Positions 9,773 to 19,775 of a stretch of 64,000 nt of DNA are shown piece by piece. Position 1 is the first letter of the stretch. The number at the start of each line of letters is the position of its first letter. The notes beneath the pieces were generated by a model. That model ran no database searches. It was not told the DNA's origin and was given only the letters and a program-made list of their open reading frames with translations. A program made the position numbers and the translations under genes. Source of the DNA: Nothopassalora personata (lineage: Eukaryota > Ascomycota > Dothideomycetes > Mycosphaerellales > Mycosphaerellaceae); NCBI GenBank assembly GCA_033816765.1, contig CM066295.1, forward strand, positions 1,550,001-1,614,000. Reading direction: 5' to 3'.

Positions 9773-12371
9773 TAACCACTTGTAACGTAATACTAGGAGG
9801 TACTAAGAATCCGTTCTTTAATAGCACTAATGCTACTAAGTTCTAAGAGCAGTTTAGCGACCTAATAGACTAGTATCCGCCTCGGGCATCTATTAAGAAG
9901 GATAATTTCTAGGGTAGGTTTAAGCGCAATTGCGAAACTACTATCCGGCGCGTAGTTATAAGACTACCTAGGTAGCTTACTACTAAGGCACGTTTTAGGA
10001 GGGCGTTCTTATTAGAGTTCTTAAGGTTTGACAGCCTACTCGATATTAGGGAGTCGGGAATATCTTAAGGAGATTATTAGGGCGTACTAAGGTAAGAGGT
10101 CCGAAGAATAGGATATAAAGGAATTTATCCGCCTATTTATATCCTTAAGTAACCTAATTGAACCTAAGGATTTAGATAATAGCTCCCGGAGTCGTCTCCT
10201 CCTTTAGGGATTACTAGAGGTAGTCGCGAAAGCGGTCTATAAGGCTTGCGGGCTTTACCTAAAGTAACCTAAGAAGTTTAGGGACTTTTAGAGGATCCTC
10301 GATAAAGCTACTAGCATCGTAGATAGTAAGGAGGGATAGAAAGCTATATATATAGATTTCCCTCTTACTTTACCTTAGCTATACCGCTTAGTCGTAAAAC
10401 AAATGCCGCGCCTTAAGCCTAAGATTAATACGCTTAAGAAGGCTACCTCTAGGACTATTATTAAGAATAACCTAATCTAGAAGGTAGCTAAAATAAGTAT
10501 ACGTATATACTAGCGCGGTCGCGTCGCGGACGCGGGTACCTTCTACCCGAGCGAGAATTAACGCTCTATATAACCGGAGAGGTACGACCTAGATACTAAA
10601 CTGTAGGTTTACGTAATATAGCGTCCCCTATCCTAGAATCGTAAACAGTCTAAAGCGATAGATAGTTATTACTACAACTCTAGTAGTTCGAAGCACTAGG
10701 CTAGCAATTATAGGGCGATAAGGTCCTTAATATCCCGGGGCTACGTATACCTCGCCCCGAATAACTAGTAGTATCTAGGGAAAGAAGGCGATCCGCGTCC
10801 TACTAAGTGTTACGGTCCGGTACGATCGTGCACGTGGAAGAACTTCATTCGTTGGGAATAGGGACACGCGCTGCCAATGAGCGGGCGCTCTTGTGTGACT
10901 CATAGCAGAGCGCTCTTAGTGCTCTACCGAGAGAGCAGGACAGACCGCGCCAAGACATGGCACTATATAGACGACGCTCTTTTGCAAGTAGATAGGAGCT
11001 TCGTGCTCAACTCATTTTAAGTATACACCATATACTGTTTGGGACCACTACCTTCTCAACGAGTCAGAGACATCACTGCAAAGATCCAAGCCCAGTTGGG
11101 ATAACGTACAGCGGTTCCTAACACTAAGTTTAACTTTCGAAGGGACTATAGTAAACCGAAACTACTCTATATGCTCCCTCTACTTAAAGAACATTATAGG
11201 CTAATCGAGTTTAATAACTAGTATAAGATTCCCGCACTACGTAAGTAATAGATAGGTAGGGACTATACTAGGGTAATAAAGGTCACGCCTCCTAATTATT
11301 CTAAGCCCCCTCCTAACTTTAGGCATTTAATAGAGTATAGCCCTTAGGACGTACGGTCTAGCTAAACGGAGAAAGCTACTAGGACATATTAGGTCTTATT
11401 CGGAGAAAGTGAAGCGGAGTAGGCGATCGACTTAGGCGAGCTTAACGAGGTATCTACCTATCCTATATAGTCTAACAAAGTGAAAGGGAAGGTACCCGTA
11501 GGCATTCTAAAGAATCCGTACCCGAGGACCCGGTCCTTAGCCTAGGATCTACGAGCCCGAGCTAAGGCTACTAAGAAAGTTCGCCTACAATTAGAACAGG
11601 AGATCCGGTAAGCTAAGATTAACTAGTAGGAGGTTAAAATAATTAACGAAGTTAGTACTTAAATGAGCGAAACTCAATTATTAGCTAAATCCGGGGTAAC
11701 CCTAGGAAGGGGAAATGATGCCTAAGTAAATAGATTAGGGAACGATGCTAATAAAGGACTACCTAAGGATATGCCTATTAGTCCCGTAAACGCCCCCTTC
11801 GTATAAAGGAAGCGTATATAGAATACTAAGACTATAAGGATTAATAACTACGTCCGATAATATAGTTTAGCTAGTAATAGCCCGGTTATAAAGGAAGAGG
11901 ATATTATCTACTAGATTAATTAGATCCTCTAGATAACGTTCCCTAATGTGAACGCCTAAGATTAGTTTCGATATAGTCGCTAGTTCGAGGCTACCCTCTT
12001 CGGTCGCGTTACTAACACCCCCGCTCTTTAGGAGAAGCTCGCTATAGTGCGACGTCTTATAGGAAAGGACCCTAAGGTTCGCACTAGATAATTAGTTACC
12101 TATAAAGATGAACCTAAGTATAATAAGGAGGTCTTCCGCGAAGATAGTTAGGCCTAGTATGTCGGAGTGTATTTAACTATACTTTACTCTAAGGGTGCGG
12201 TCCCTACTACTAAGCTATATAAGGACGTTAAGAAAATCGGGCTCTCTAGTGTCCTTAATAACTTTACTATAGTCCCTAGTCCTTAGGTAGTAGCGGAGTT
12301 TAGGATAAATAAGAACTAGATTAGGTGCCTAATTAATAAGGGTTCCGAGGTAAATATTATCGGCTAGAGGA
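9773..12371 (+). pseudogene. Element A, part 1: RIP-mutated gag and start of protease
   Basis: Old Ty3/gypsy element on the plus strand, full of TAG stops at former Gln/Trp codons. The upstream part is gag-like by position. At 12328-12363 the frame reads C-L-I-N-K-G-S-E-V-N-I-I-G, a retroviral-type protease active-site region (first Asp now Asn, explained by TG to TA). The protease is interrupted exactly here by Y2. The same sequence runs uninterrupted in copy B at 32280-32340. A solo LTR (10808-11123) splits the gag part. Confidence 0.7.
10808..11123 (+). repeat. Solo LTR of the TR-GAG family, 316 bp, not RIP-mutated
   Basis: It starts TGTTACGG and ends CCTAACA, flanked by the 5-bp duplication CTAAG (10803-10807 and 11124-11128). 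From CGCGCCAAGACATGGCACTA onward it is almost identical to the TR-GAG LTR at 26718-27046, including TATATA and the self-primer GTGCTCAA. The upstream U3 half is quite different. No internal sequence remains, so it is a product of LTR-LTR recombination. Confidence 0.9.
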
Positions 12372-12532
12372 TGTGACGGCCCATGGCCGCACAGCGAGTG
12401 AACGTGGCGAGTTACGTGACCGGGCCCGGGCCGACCCGCGTGCCTCGGCTTGTATATTAACTTCTCGCGCCTCGCGCACCTCTTAGATAGCTTGTCTAAC
12501 AACTTCGTACTACCTAAGCAGGTGCCCTTACA
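12372..12532 (+). repeat. 5' LTR of Y2
   Basis: 161 bp, TGTGACGG...CCTTACA. It holds the TATA box at 12453-12460 and the self-primer GTCTAACAA at 12494-12502. Confidence 0.95.
12453..12460 (+). promoter_or_regulatory. TATA box of Y2 LTR promoter
   Basis: TATATTAA lies 41 bp before the segment GTCTAACAA (12494-12502) that pairs with the primer-binding site. If transcription starts there, the RNA 5' end is the primer, as in Tf1. Confidence 0.6.
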
Positions 12533-12894
12533 CTTTGTTAGACCGTTCTTTTCCGCAGACAAGCTGCGAAGGATCTGCGAAGGGCAGATCAAGTAACGCG
12601 ACAAGCGCGTTGAGTCCACAGGCCGAGTGCGACTCCAAGAAAAGTGCGACGACAAACGCACTCAAGTTAAGTCAACAAACGCACGCAGAGAAGACGTGCC
12701 CAAGTTAAAGTCAACACCCCAAGTCAACAAGCGCGACACCCCATCGCGCCCAAGGTAACGAGATGGTGCGTCAGAATGGACGCCAGTCGCTGCTGGCAAT
12801 GCGACCAGTGGTGCAACGCGAGTCGGTGCTTAACACACAGACTTAAGGTCGCGATGCGACGCAAGAGCAAGAACAAGACCGCCAGTATGAGAAG
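12533..12894 (+). other. Y2 5' leader
   Basis: No gene seen. It differs from the Y1 leader at a few sites, including TCAACAC/TTAACAC and CTCAAGG/CTTAAGG, where Y2 has TA for CA. Confidence 0.6.
12535..12543 (+). promoter_or_regulatory. Y2 self-priming primer-binding site
   Basis: TTGTTAGAC, two bases after the LTR, is the exact reverse complement of LTR positions 12494-12502. This is the Tf1/sushi-type arrangement, in which the 5' end of the mRNA primes minus-strand DNA instead of a tRNA. Confidence 0.8.
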
Positions 12895-14949
12895 ATGATT
12901 GAACTAGGCAAGCCCGTCACTGATCCACAGCCATACCTCAACATCAGCGATTTCCTACACGACGACGAGATCATCGAGGAAGAAGGCAAGGAGGCTATGG
13001 TAGCCGTGGACTACATGGACGATGCAGCGACGGACGAAGCAGAAGAGGGAGCCGAGGAAGCACAACAAGTCGCGAAGACCTATCGAGCGACACTCAAGTC
13101 CCTCACTCAACTCGATATCGAGAAGTTCGAGAAGCTGTACGGCAGCGACGTTTCCGCACCTCCCGCCATCCACTTCATCCTCCGCCGCGGCGAACAGGAA
13201 TACCGCAACGTCTCGAAGCTTGCAGAGATGTTGTACACGAGCTGTCACCAGAGCCAAGAATATGGAGACAAAGTTCAGAAGGAACTCGACAAGGTTCAAA
13301 AGGATCTCGGGGATGCGAAGAAGCAGGTGTCGGACTTGGACAAGTTACTGAAGGCCTCCGATGCCCAGCAAAAGGACCTGCGCGACCACCTGGCTAAAGT
13401 CACCGCCGATCGTGACACCGCCAGCGCTGAGCGCGACACAGTTATTAAGGACCTGGACACCGTCAAGATCGAACTCGATGCACTTAAGGCCCTGCCCATT
13501 CCAACTGACTCCTAGAAAGCGTACGAGCATGCCAAGCAAGCAATGGTCTGGGTTAAGGAGCGAGAGGCTCGCATTGGAGAGCTGGAGCGTGAAGTGGACA
13601 ACTACGAAGAAGCCGTTGCCGATCACGAGCGCGACATCCAAGCCCTTCGCAACGCGCATGCTAAGGAGCTCGAAGCAGCCGAGCAGCGTGGGCGCACCGA
13701 AGCACGAGGCAAGGATCGTCGCTCCTCGCTCTCACGTTCCATCTCTCGTCGACGTGCTGGAAGAGAGCCATCACCGCCGAAGGACCAAGGCAGGACTGGC
13801 AAGCAGTCCAGCGGCGGAGACTCATCCGATGAGTCAGGTGAAGAGGTTAGCAAGAAGGACAGGGCTGGCAAGCAGCGCAAGAGCAGGAAGCCGAGATACG
13901 ATCCGGATAGCAGTGACAGCAGCAGCAGCAGTAGCAGCGACGAGTCCTCAGACGATGACCGCCGCGCTCGCCGCCGCAAGTCCAAGAAGACCAAGAAGGT
14001 CACCAAGATCAACTTCAACAACATCCTGGACATCGACGAGTCACTCGATCGTCCTTGGAAGACGGACCGAAGTGTCGAAGGCCCCAAGCATAAGTTTTAA
14101 GGCGACCTCAGCAAGGAAGGCGACCTGAAGGGACCATCGCTTGAGAAGTGGCTCAGCGCACTGGAGACCAAGCTCGCCGCCACCACGTTCCGTGACAAGG
14201 ATGCCGTGCTCAAGTTCATACTGGATTACACCGACGGAGGCGCTTGGGCGCTGCTCAACCCGAAGGTCCCATCCATCGCAGGCATCATGAGCGGAAGCGA
14301 GCGCCCGTATTCATCAGTCAACAAGATGATGAAGTCCCTCATCGAGTGGTACGGCGATCGCAACCCCGTCGGCCGCGCTCGCGACAACATGGCTGTGTTA
14401 AAGCAGCCAGAGGACAACTCCAAGGACTCCTTCGCCGAACTCTACCGCGAGTGGCGCCGTTATGCCAACTTCATGCGCATGACCGGAGAAGACGCTATGG
14501 ACAACCTCATGCGCAAGCTCAACTACCGCTATCTCATCCGCTATCAGCAAGCAAACCCTAAGACCCTCAGCGAAGCAGTCGATGCCCTGTTCAAGGCTGA
14601 GGAGGATTTCAAGGTCGCCGAGACTCTTCACCCGAAGAAGAAGTCTACGGCCAAGAAGGACGACAAGAAGGACGACAAGAAGGACGACAAGCCCAACGGC
14701 ACCACTCCAGCCGGATCTGGCGGAGGCGGCTTAAAGAATCGCCGCAAGGTGGACCGCCTGCCATGGGACTCTCGCCCAGCTGAGTTCAAGCACCTCACTC
14801 TTCTTGACGACGCTGAGACTGAGCGTTGCATGAAGGAGAGACTGTGCAAGAAGTGCCGCAAGCCAGGTCACCAGCTGACCGACAAGGAGTGTGAGCTCTG
14901 GAACTACCAGATGCCACCGCGCCCGACTACCCAGTCGGAAAAAGCCTAG
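12895..14949 (+). pseudogene. gag: Y2 gag polyprotein with two in-frame stops
   Basis: Starts MIELGKPV at 12895. One frame runs to TAG at 14947-14949, with internal stops TAG (13513-13515) and TAA (14098-14100). The three open pieces (206, 185 and about 280 codons) are in register, so this is one Gag of about 684 codons. In order: an acidic N-terminus, a coiled coil (about residues 120-200), an SR-rich and Asp/Ser-rich segment, a Ty3-type Gag domain (L-K-F-I-L-D-Y to the A-L-F-K-A-E-E-D-F region), a lysine-rich linker and a zinc knuckle C-K-K-C-R-K-P-G-H-Q-L-T-D-K-E-C. Both stops fit CAG/CAA to TAG/TAA and are shared with Y1. So either the stops are read through, or Gag came from another copy when these elements moved. 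Confidence 0.88.
14939..14943 (+). promoter_or_regulatory. Possible -1 frameshift site between gag and pol
   Basis: A5 run (GGAAAAAGCC) immediately before the gag stop at 14947. Pol lies in the -1 frame relative to gag and is open across this point. It does not match the canonical X-XXY-YYZ heptamer perfectly, so the mechanism is inferred. Confidence 0.4.
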
Positions 14950-17900
14950 TCCACTCGTTGAGCGCAACAACCAGTGGACTGGATACGAACACGTCAACGT
15001 CAAGGCCGAAGTCAGAAGGGATTAGGGAAGGTGATCTCAGAATATCATCCCATTCCTTACGAATGGTGCACATAGAGCACAACCCTGTAATAGGATCACA
15101 CCTAGTGGTGCCTTGCACAGCGAATGGAAAATATGCATTCTCATTCCTTGATGACGGAGCCAATTCAAACTACGTTGACATCGTATATGCGCGAAAGAAT
15201 GACCTGCCACTCTCGAAGCTGGACAGCCCATTGGCACTGGGCCTCGCCGACATGTCCACTGCAAAGCAAATGATCGAATACCGTACGGAGCTCACCCTGG
15301 AGATCAACGGGCACTCCGAAGTGATTAATGCCTGGCTCACCAACCTCGAATGCGACATCGTCTTGGGGAGACCATGGCACGACAAGCATTAACCAGGCCT
15401 GCATTATGAGTCCGGCACTATGACGCTCGATTCTCAACACTGCAAGGACAACTGCCTGTCCGGAAAGGAAGCGACGTGGGTGCAGTCAGTCAATGATCAA
15501 GACCAGAACCCAGTCCTTACGTTCCAGACCCACGAGGAGCTTCCTAGCAAGTACCGCTCGGCAACCGTGGAAGAAGATGACGAAGGAGATGTCACTTGGC
15601 AGCACGCCCGTCTGCCACTGCCGGCTGACGGCGAAGACACCATTAAGCGCATGACAACGCGCGGCCCTGGAAAAGTTCGCCGGGCTGCTAAGAGACTCGA
15701 AGCAAAGGAAGCAAAGGCCGCTGTGGCAGCAGCAGTAGCAGCAGCTGCCGAAGCCGCAGCTGAACAAGCAGAAGAGCCTAAGAAGAACATCGACATCAAA
15801 GAAGTCAATGCAGACTACTTCGTGCGCCTCGCCAAGCAAAAGGGCGCGCAAGTTCACCTGATGTATGTCTATGACCCCAAGGTGGAGCAGCAGCGAGCGG
15901 GCGACTCGCTTGCCGCTTGCGCCATGACGGCGTATAACATGAAGACAGTTGCTGGAGGCAACTGTAAGATGCTGTCAGACGAAAAGACGATCTCAAGGCT
16001 GAACGCGCGTGCCGCTGCATTCATACCAGCATCAGAACGTGTAGCCCCAACACTCCGTTCCTGCAAGATGCACGCACAAGCAGACGTGGACAAGTTCATG
16101 AAAGTCAACGACCAAGAGATCGATCCAAAGGACCACCTTATGCCAACATACCACGAGTTCGCTGATTGCTTCTCGAAGAAGGCTTTAGAAGAGCTTCCGC
16201 CACACCGGCCTGGGATTGACCATGAGATCAAGCTGAAACCCGATGCCGTGCCACCCTTCAAGCGACCATACCGCATGTCTAAGCAAGAAGACGAGATCAT
16301 CAAGCACTGGACTGACGAACAGATCGCCCAAGGCAAGATCCGCAAGAATGAAGGCCGCGCCGATGCTGCATCTCCGTGCCTTATCGTCAAGAAGCCAGGA
16401 GGTGGGTTGAGAGTATGCGTTGATTACAGAGCCCTTAATGCACTTACCATCAAGTCAAGATACCCTATTCCCCTAATGCAGGACACCTTGAACCGCATCG
16501 CAGGAAAGAAGTGGTTTACGAAGCTAGATGTGATTGCAGCATTCAACCGCATCCGCATCGCAAAGGGGCATGAGTGGATGACAGCGTTCACTACCCGCTA
16601 TGGGCAGTTCGAATGTCTAGTCATGCCATTCGGCCTATGCAACGCCCCAGGAACGTTCCAAGCTTATGTGAACGACACGCTACGGGAGTTCCTAGATGAC
16701 TTTGCATCAGCCTATCTAGATGATATCCTCATCTTTAGCGACACGCTTGAAGAGCACATTGGACATGTGAAGAAGGTGCTAGGGCGCTGCAGAGACGCAG
16801 GCCTGCAACTTGATATCAAGAAGTGTGAATTCCACACCCAATCGACTAAGTACCTTGGCCTTATTATTGGCAAGGACGGCATCTCCATGTGCCCGGAGAA
16901 GGTGAGAGCAGTGCAAGAATGGGAAACACCTCGTAATGTTACGGATGTGCTTGCATTCAACGGATTCGCTGGCTTCTATCGACGATTCATCAAGAACTAC
17001 AGCAAGATAACACTGCCGCTTACCCGCCTCACCAAGAAAGACGTGCCATGGCAATGGACGGCAGAGTGCCAAGCAGCGTTCGACGGCCTCAAGAAAGCAT
17101 TCACCGATGCAGAAGGAGAAATCCTCGCAGTCTTCCAGCATGGGCTGGAGACAGTGCTTGAGACTGACGCTTCGGACTTCGTCACCGCAGCGGTCCTCTC
17201 CCAACGTCATAATGGCATCTTGAGACCAGTGGCATATCTGTCTAAGAAGATGTCACCCCAGGAATGCAACTACGACATCTATGACAAAGAGTTGCTCGCT
17301 ATTGTGAAAGCGTTCGAAGAATGGCGTCCTGAGCTAGCAGCAGGTGACATCGATGACAAGGACTGCGTGGGCAGCGATTGCGAGAACTTCCTAGCCGACC
17401 CAAGTGGCAAGCCAGTGCTCGTCTACTCAGACCACAAGAACCTTGAGTACTTCATGACCACGAAGGAACTCAACCGGCGCCAAGCACGCTGGGCAGAATT
17501 CCTATCGCAATTCCACTTCAAGATCATCTACAGACCAGGAGTGCAGGGAGGCAAGCCCGATAGCCTTACCCGCCGCTCACAAGATGCGATACGCAAGGAC
17601 GAGGATGATCCCCGGCACACGCAGCAGCATCGCGTGTTGCTAGGACCCGAATTGTTTATGCCGAACTTGTTAGCCAGCAGAATCCTACAACTCGCGGCAT
17701 CGGAAGCCACCGGCGTTGTGGATGAGGACCTACAACGCGACATCCGATCCCTATACGAACAGCAAGAACCACAAGAGGCCCTGCAACAGCTGGCAGCTGG
17801 CGACAAGGTGAAGATGCTCCACAGGCACAAGATCGACCCTAAGCACGCGATGGCAGTAGATGGAATGATCTACGTCAAGAACAGAGAAGGTGGCTACAGC

Positions 17901-19619
17901 CTGTATGTCCCAGAACCAGCTGAAGATGATGAAGGCAACACGGTGTATGCCCGCATAGTGAAAGCATTTCACGACGCCCCAGCCGCAGGTCACCCAGGAA
18001 AGACTAAGACCAACACCCTATTGAAACGCCACTATATCTGGCCAGGCATGACACGCTTCATACGCGAGTTCTGCAAAGGATGCACGACGTGCACAAACGT
18101 GAACCCAGTGCAGGATGCCGAACACGGATTGCTAGCACCGTTGCCAGTGCCACTCGACACATGGGACGACATCGCAATGGACTTCGTAGTCGAGCTGCCC
18201 GAAGCACGCTGCACCGCAGATGGGCAGAAGTACAAAAACGTTCTCACAGTGACAGACCGCCTGAGTAAGGAGCGGCATCTGATCCCAGTGCTCAACATGA
18301 GCGCAGAGTACATTGCGTTCATCTACCTCAAGTACGTGTTCAGCCGCCATGGGCTGCCTAAGTCGATCGTTACAGACAGAGGACCCCAATGGCTTTCCGC
18401 ATTCTGGAAGCGCCTATGCCAGCTACTAGGCATCAAGCGCAAGCTGTCAACGGGCTACCACCCCCAAACAGATGGGCAAAGCGAGATCACGAACAAGGCC
18501 ATGGAGAAGTACCTGCGCACGTATACCAACTATGCCCAGGACGACTGGCCGGATTGGCTGCCTCTAGCAGAGTTCACTGCGAACGACCACGTGTCAGAAT
18601 CTGCCGGATTCTCCCCATTCATGGCAACGCTAGGCAAGAACCCGAGGTATTCAGACGCAGAAGTCATGCTGCCGCTGGAACTCATGCCACACAAGCAACG
18701 CCTCGATGCACAATCGGCGACTGCATTCGGAGCCCGGATGAATGAACTCAGGCAGGCACTCAGAGACGCCATGCAAATGGCGCAAGATACACAAGCGGAG
18801 TATGCCAACCGACGCAGGACCATAGCACCAGCATACAAGTTAGGCGACATGGTGCACATTAGCACCAAGAACTGGCACACCACACGCCCGTCTAAGAAAC
18901 TGGACTACAAGTATGCGGGTCCTTACCCGATAAAGGAAGCGCTGCCACACGACACATATCGAGTCGCATTGCCAGACTCACTGAGCAACCTGTATGACGG
19001 GTTCCACGCCAATTACTTGCGACCAGGCTACGACCCAGTCACAGGACAAGTCGTCCCTCCGCCTCCGCCAATCGAGGTGGAGGACGAAGATGGGTCTCAC
19101 CAGGAATGGCACGTGGAGAAAGTCGTGGACTCGCACAGGTCGCTGCCGCCAGGGCGTGCGCCAGCAGGAGGAAAGGTCCCAATCTACAAGTACTGCGTGA
19201 AGTGGGTAGGTGATAACGAGCTAACTTGGGAGCCCGCAGAGACTATGATTGCAACAGCAGCCGCCTCTGTCGCCGACTTCCATCACAACCACCCTACGGC
19301 CCCTAGACCAGCCGGCTTCACACCACCGCTAGGATGGATTGCGAATGAGGAAGCACCATCTGATGACGCGGGCACCCTCAGTGCTGCGATGATTACGTCC
19401 AACCCAGTAACCGCAGGAGGGCCACGCGAATTGATCGCGCAGGTGCCTGTGGCTCTTCTGGCAGAAGACAACGGCTCGTATGAAGATGATGACCCGCCAG
19501 GCATGGCACCAACAAAGGTAACCGATGACTGTGACCGAAGCGACAAGCGAAATGGACATCAAACTTCCCTTGACACGGTGCACAGGAGTGACCGTTTTGA
19601 AGGGGGGGGGGTGGTGTGA
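14940..19619 (+). pseudogene. pol: Y2 pol polyprotein, one stop codon
   Basis: Frame -1 to gag, about 1560 codons, with a single TAA at 15390-15392 (Y1 has CAA, so CpA to TpA) just after the protease motif ending I-V-L-G-R-P-W. Protease: F-L-D-D-G-A at about 15144. RT: Y-L-D-D at 16713-16724. RNase H: TDASD, YDKELLAI and YSDHKNLEYF near 17160-17450. Integrase: H-X7-H...C-X2-C zinc finger (17970-18095), catalytic Asp at 18180, Asp at 18375 (V-T-D-R-G-P) and Glu at 18483 (G-Q-S-E). A chromodomain follows at about 19105-19290 (E-W-H-V-E-K-V...V-K-W-V-G-D...L-T-W-E-P). The stop TGA overlaps the first bases of the 3' LTR. Apart from 15390 it looks functional; the chromodomain would target heterochromatin. 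Confidence 0.93.
19602..19614 (+). promoter_or_regulatory. Y2 polypurine tract
   Basis: G10 followed by TGG directly before the 3' LTR. This is the expected plus-strand DNA primer. Y1 has 11 bases in the same run. Confidence 0.75.
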
Positions 19620-19775
19620 CGGCCCATGGCCGCACAGCGAGTGAACGTGGCGAGTTACGTGACCGGGCCCGGGCCGACCCGCGTGCCTCGGCTTGTATAT
19701 TAACTTCTCGCGCCTCGCGCACCTCTTAGATAGCTTGTCTAACAACTTCGTACTACCTAAGCAGGTGCCCTTACA
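19615..19775 (+). repeat. 3' LTR of Y2
   Basis: Same 161-bp sequence as 12372-12532. Confidence 0.95.

Larger units (their letters stand above)
12372..19775 (+). mobile_element. Y2: young Ty3/gypsy chromovirus, plus strand, 7404 bp
   Basis: 161-bp LTRs (12372-12532 and 19615-19775) flanked by the target duplication GAGGA (12367-12371 and 19776-19780). Same architecture as Y1, in opposite orientation. It is inserted in the protease coding region of element A; the paralogous empty site is at 32313-32317 in copy B. It differs from Y1 by one base in the polypurine G run and by scattered substitutions, mostly CpA/TpA differences. The pol frame is complete except for one stop. Confidence 0.96.

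Noticed and set aside
13513..13515. Gag of Y split into separate genes
   Set aside because: The three open pieces are in one frame and the stops are single CpA-type changes, so it is one interrupted gene.
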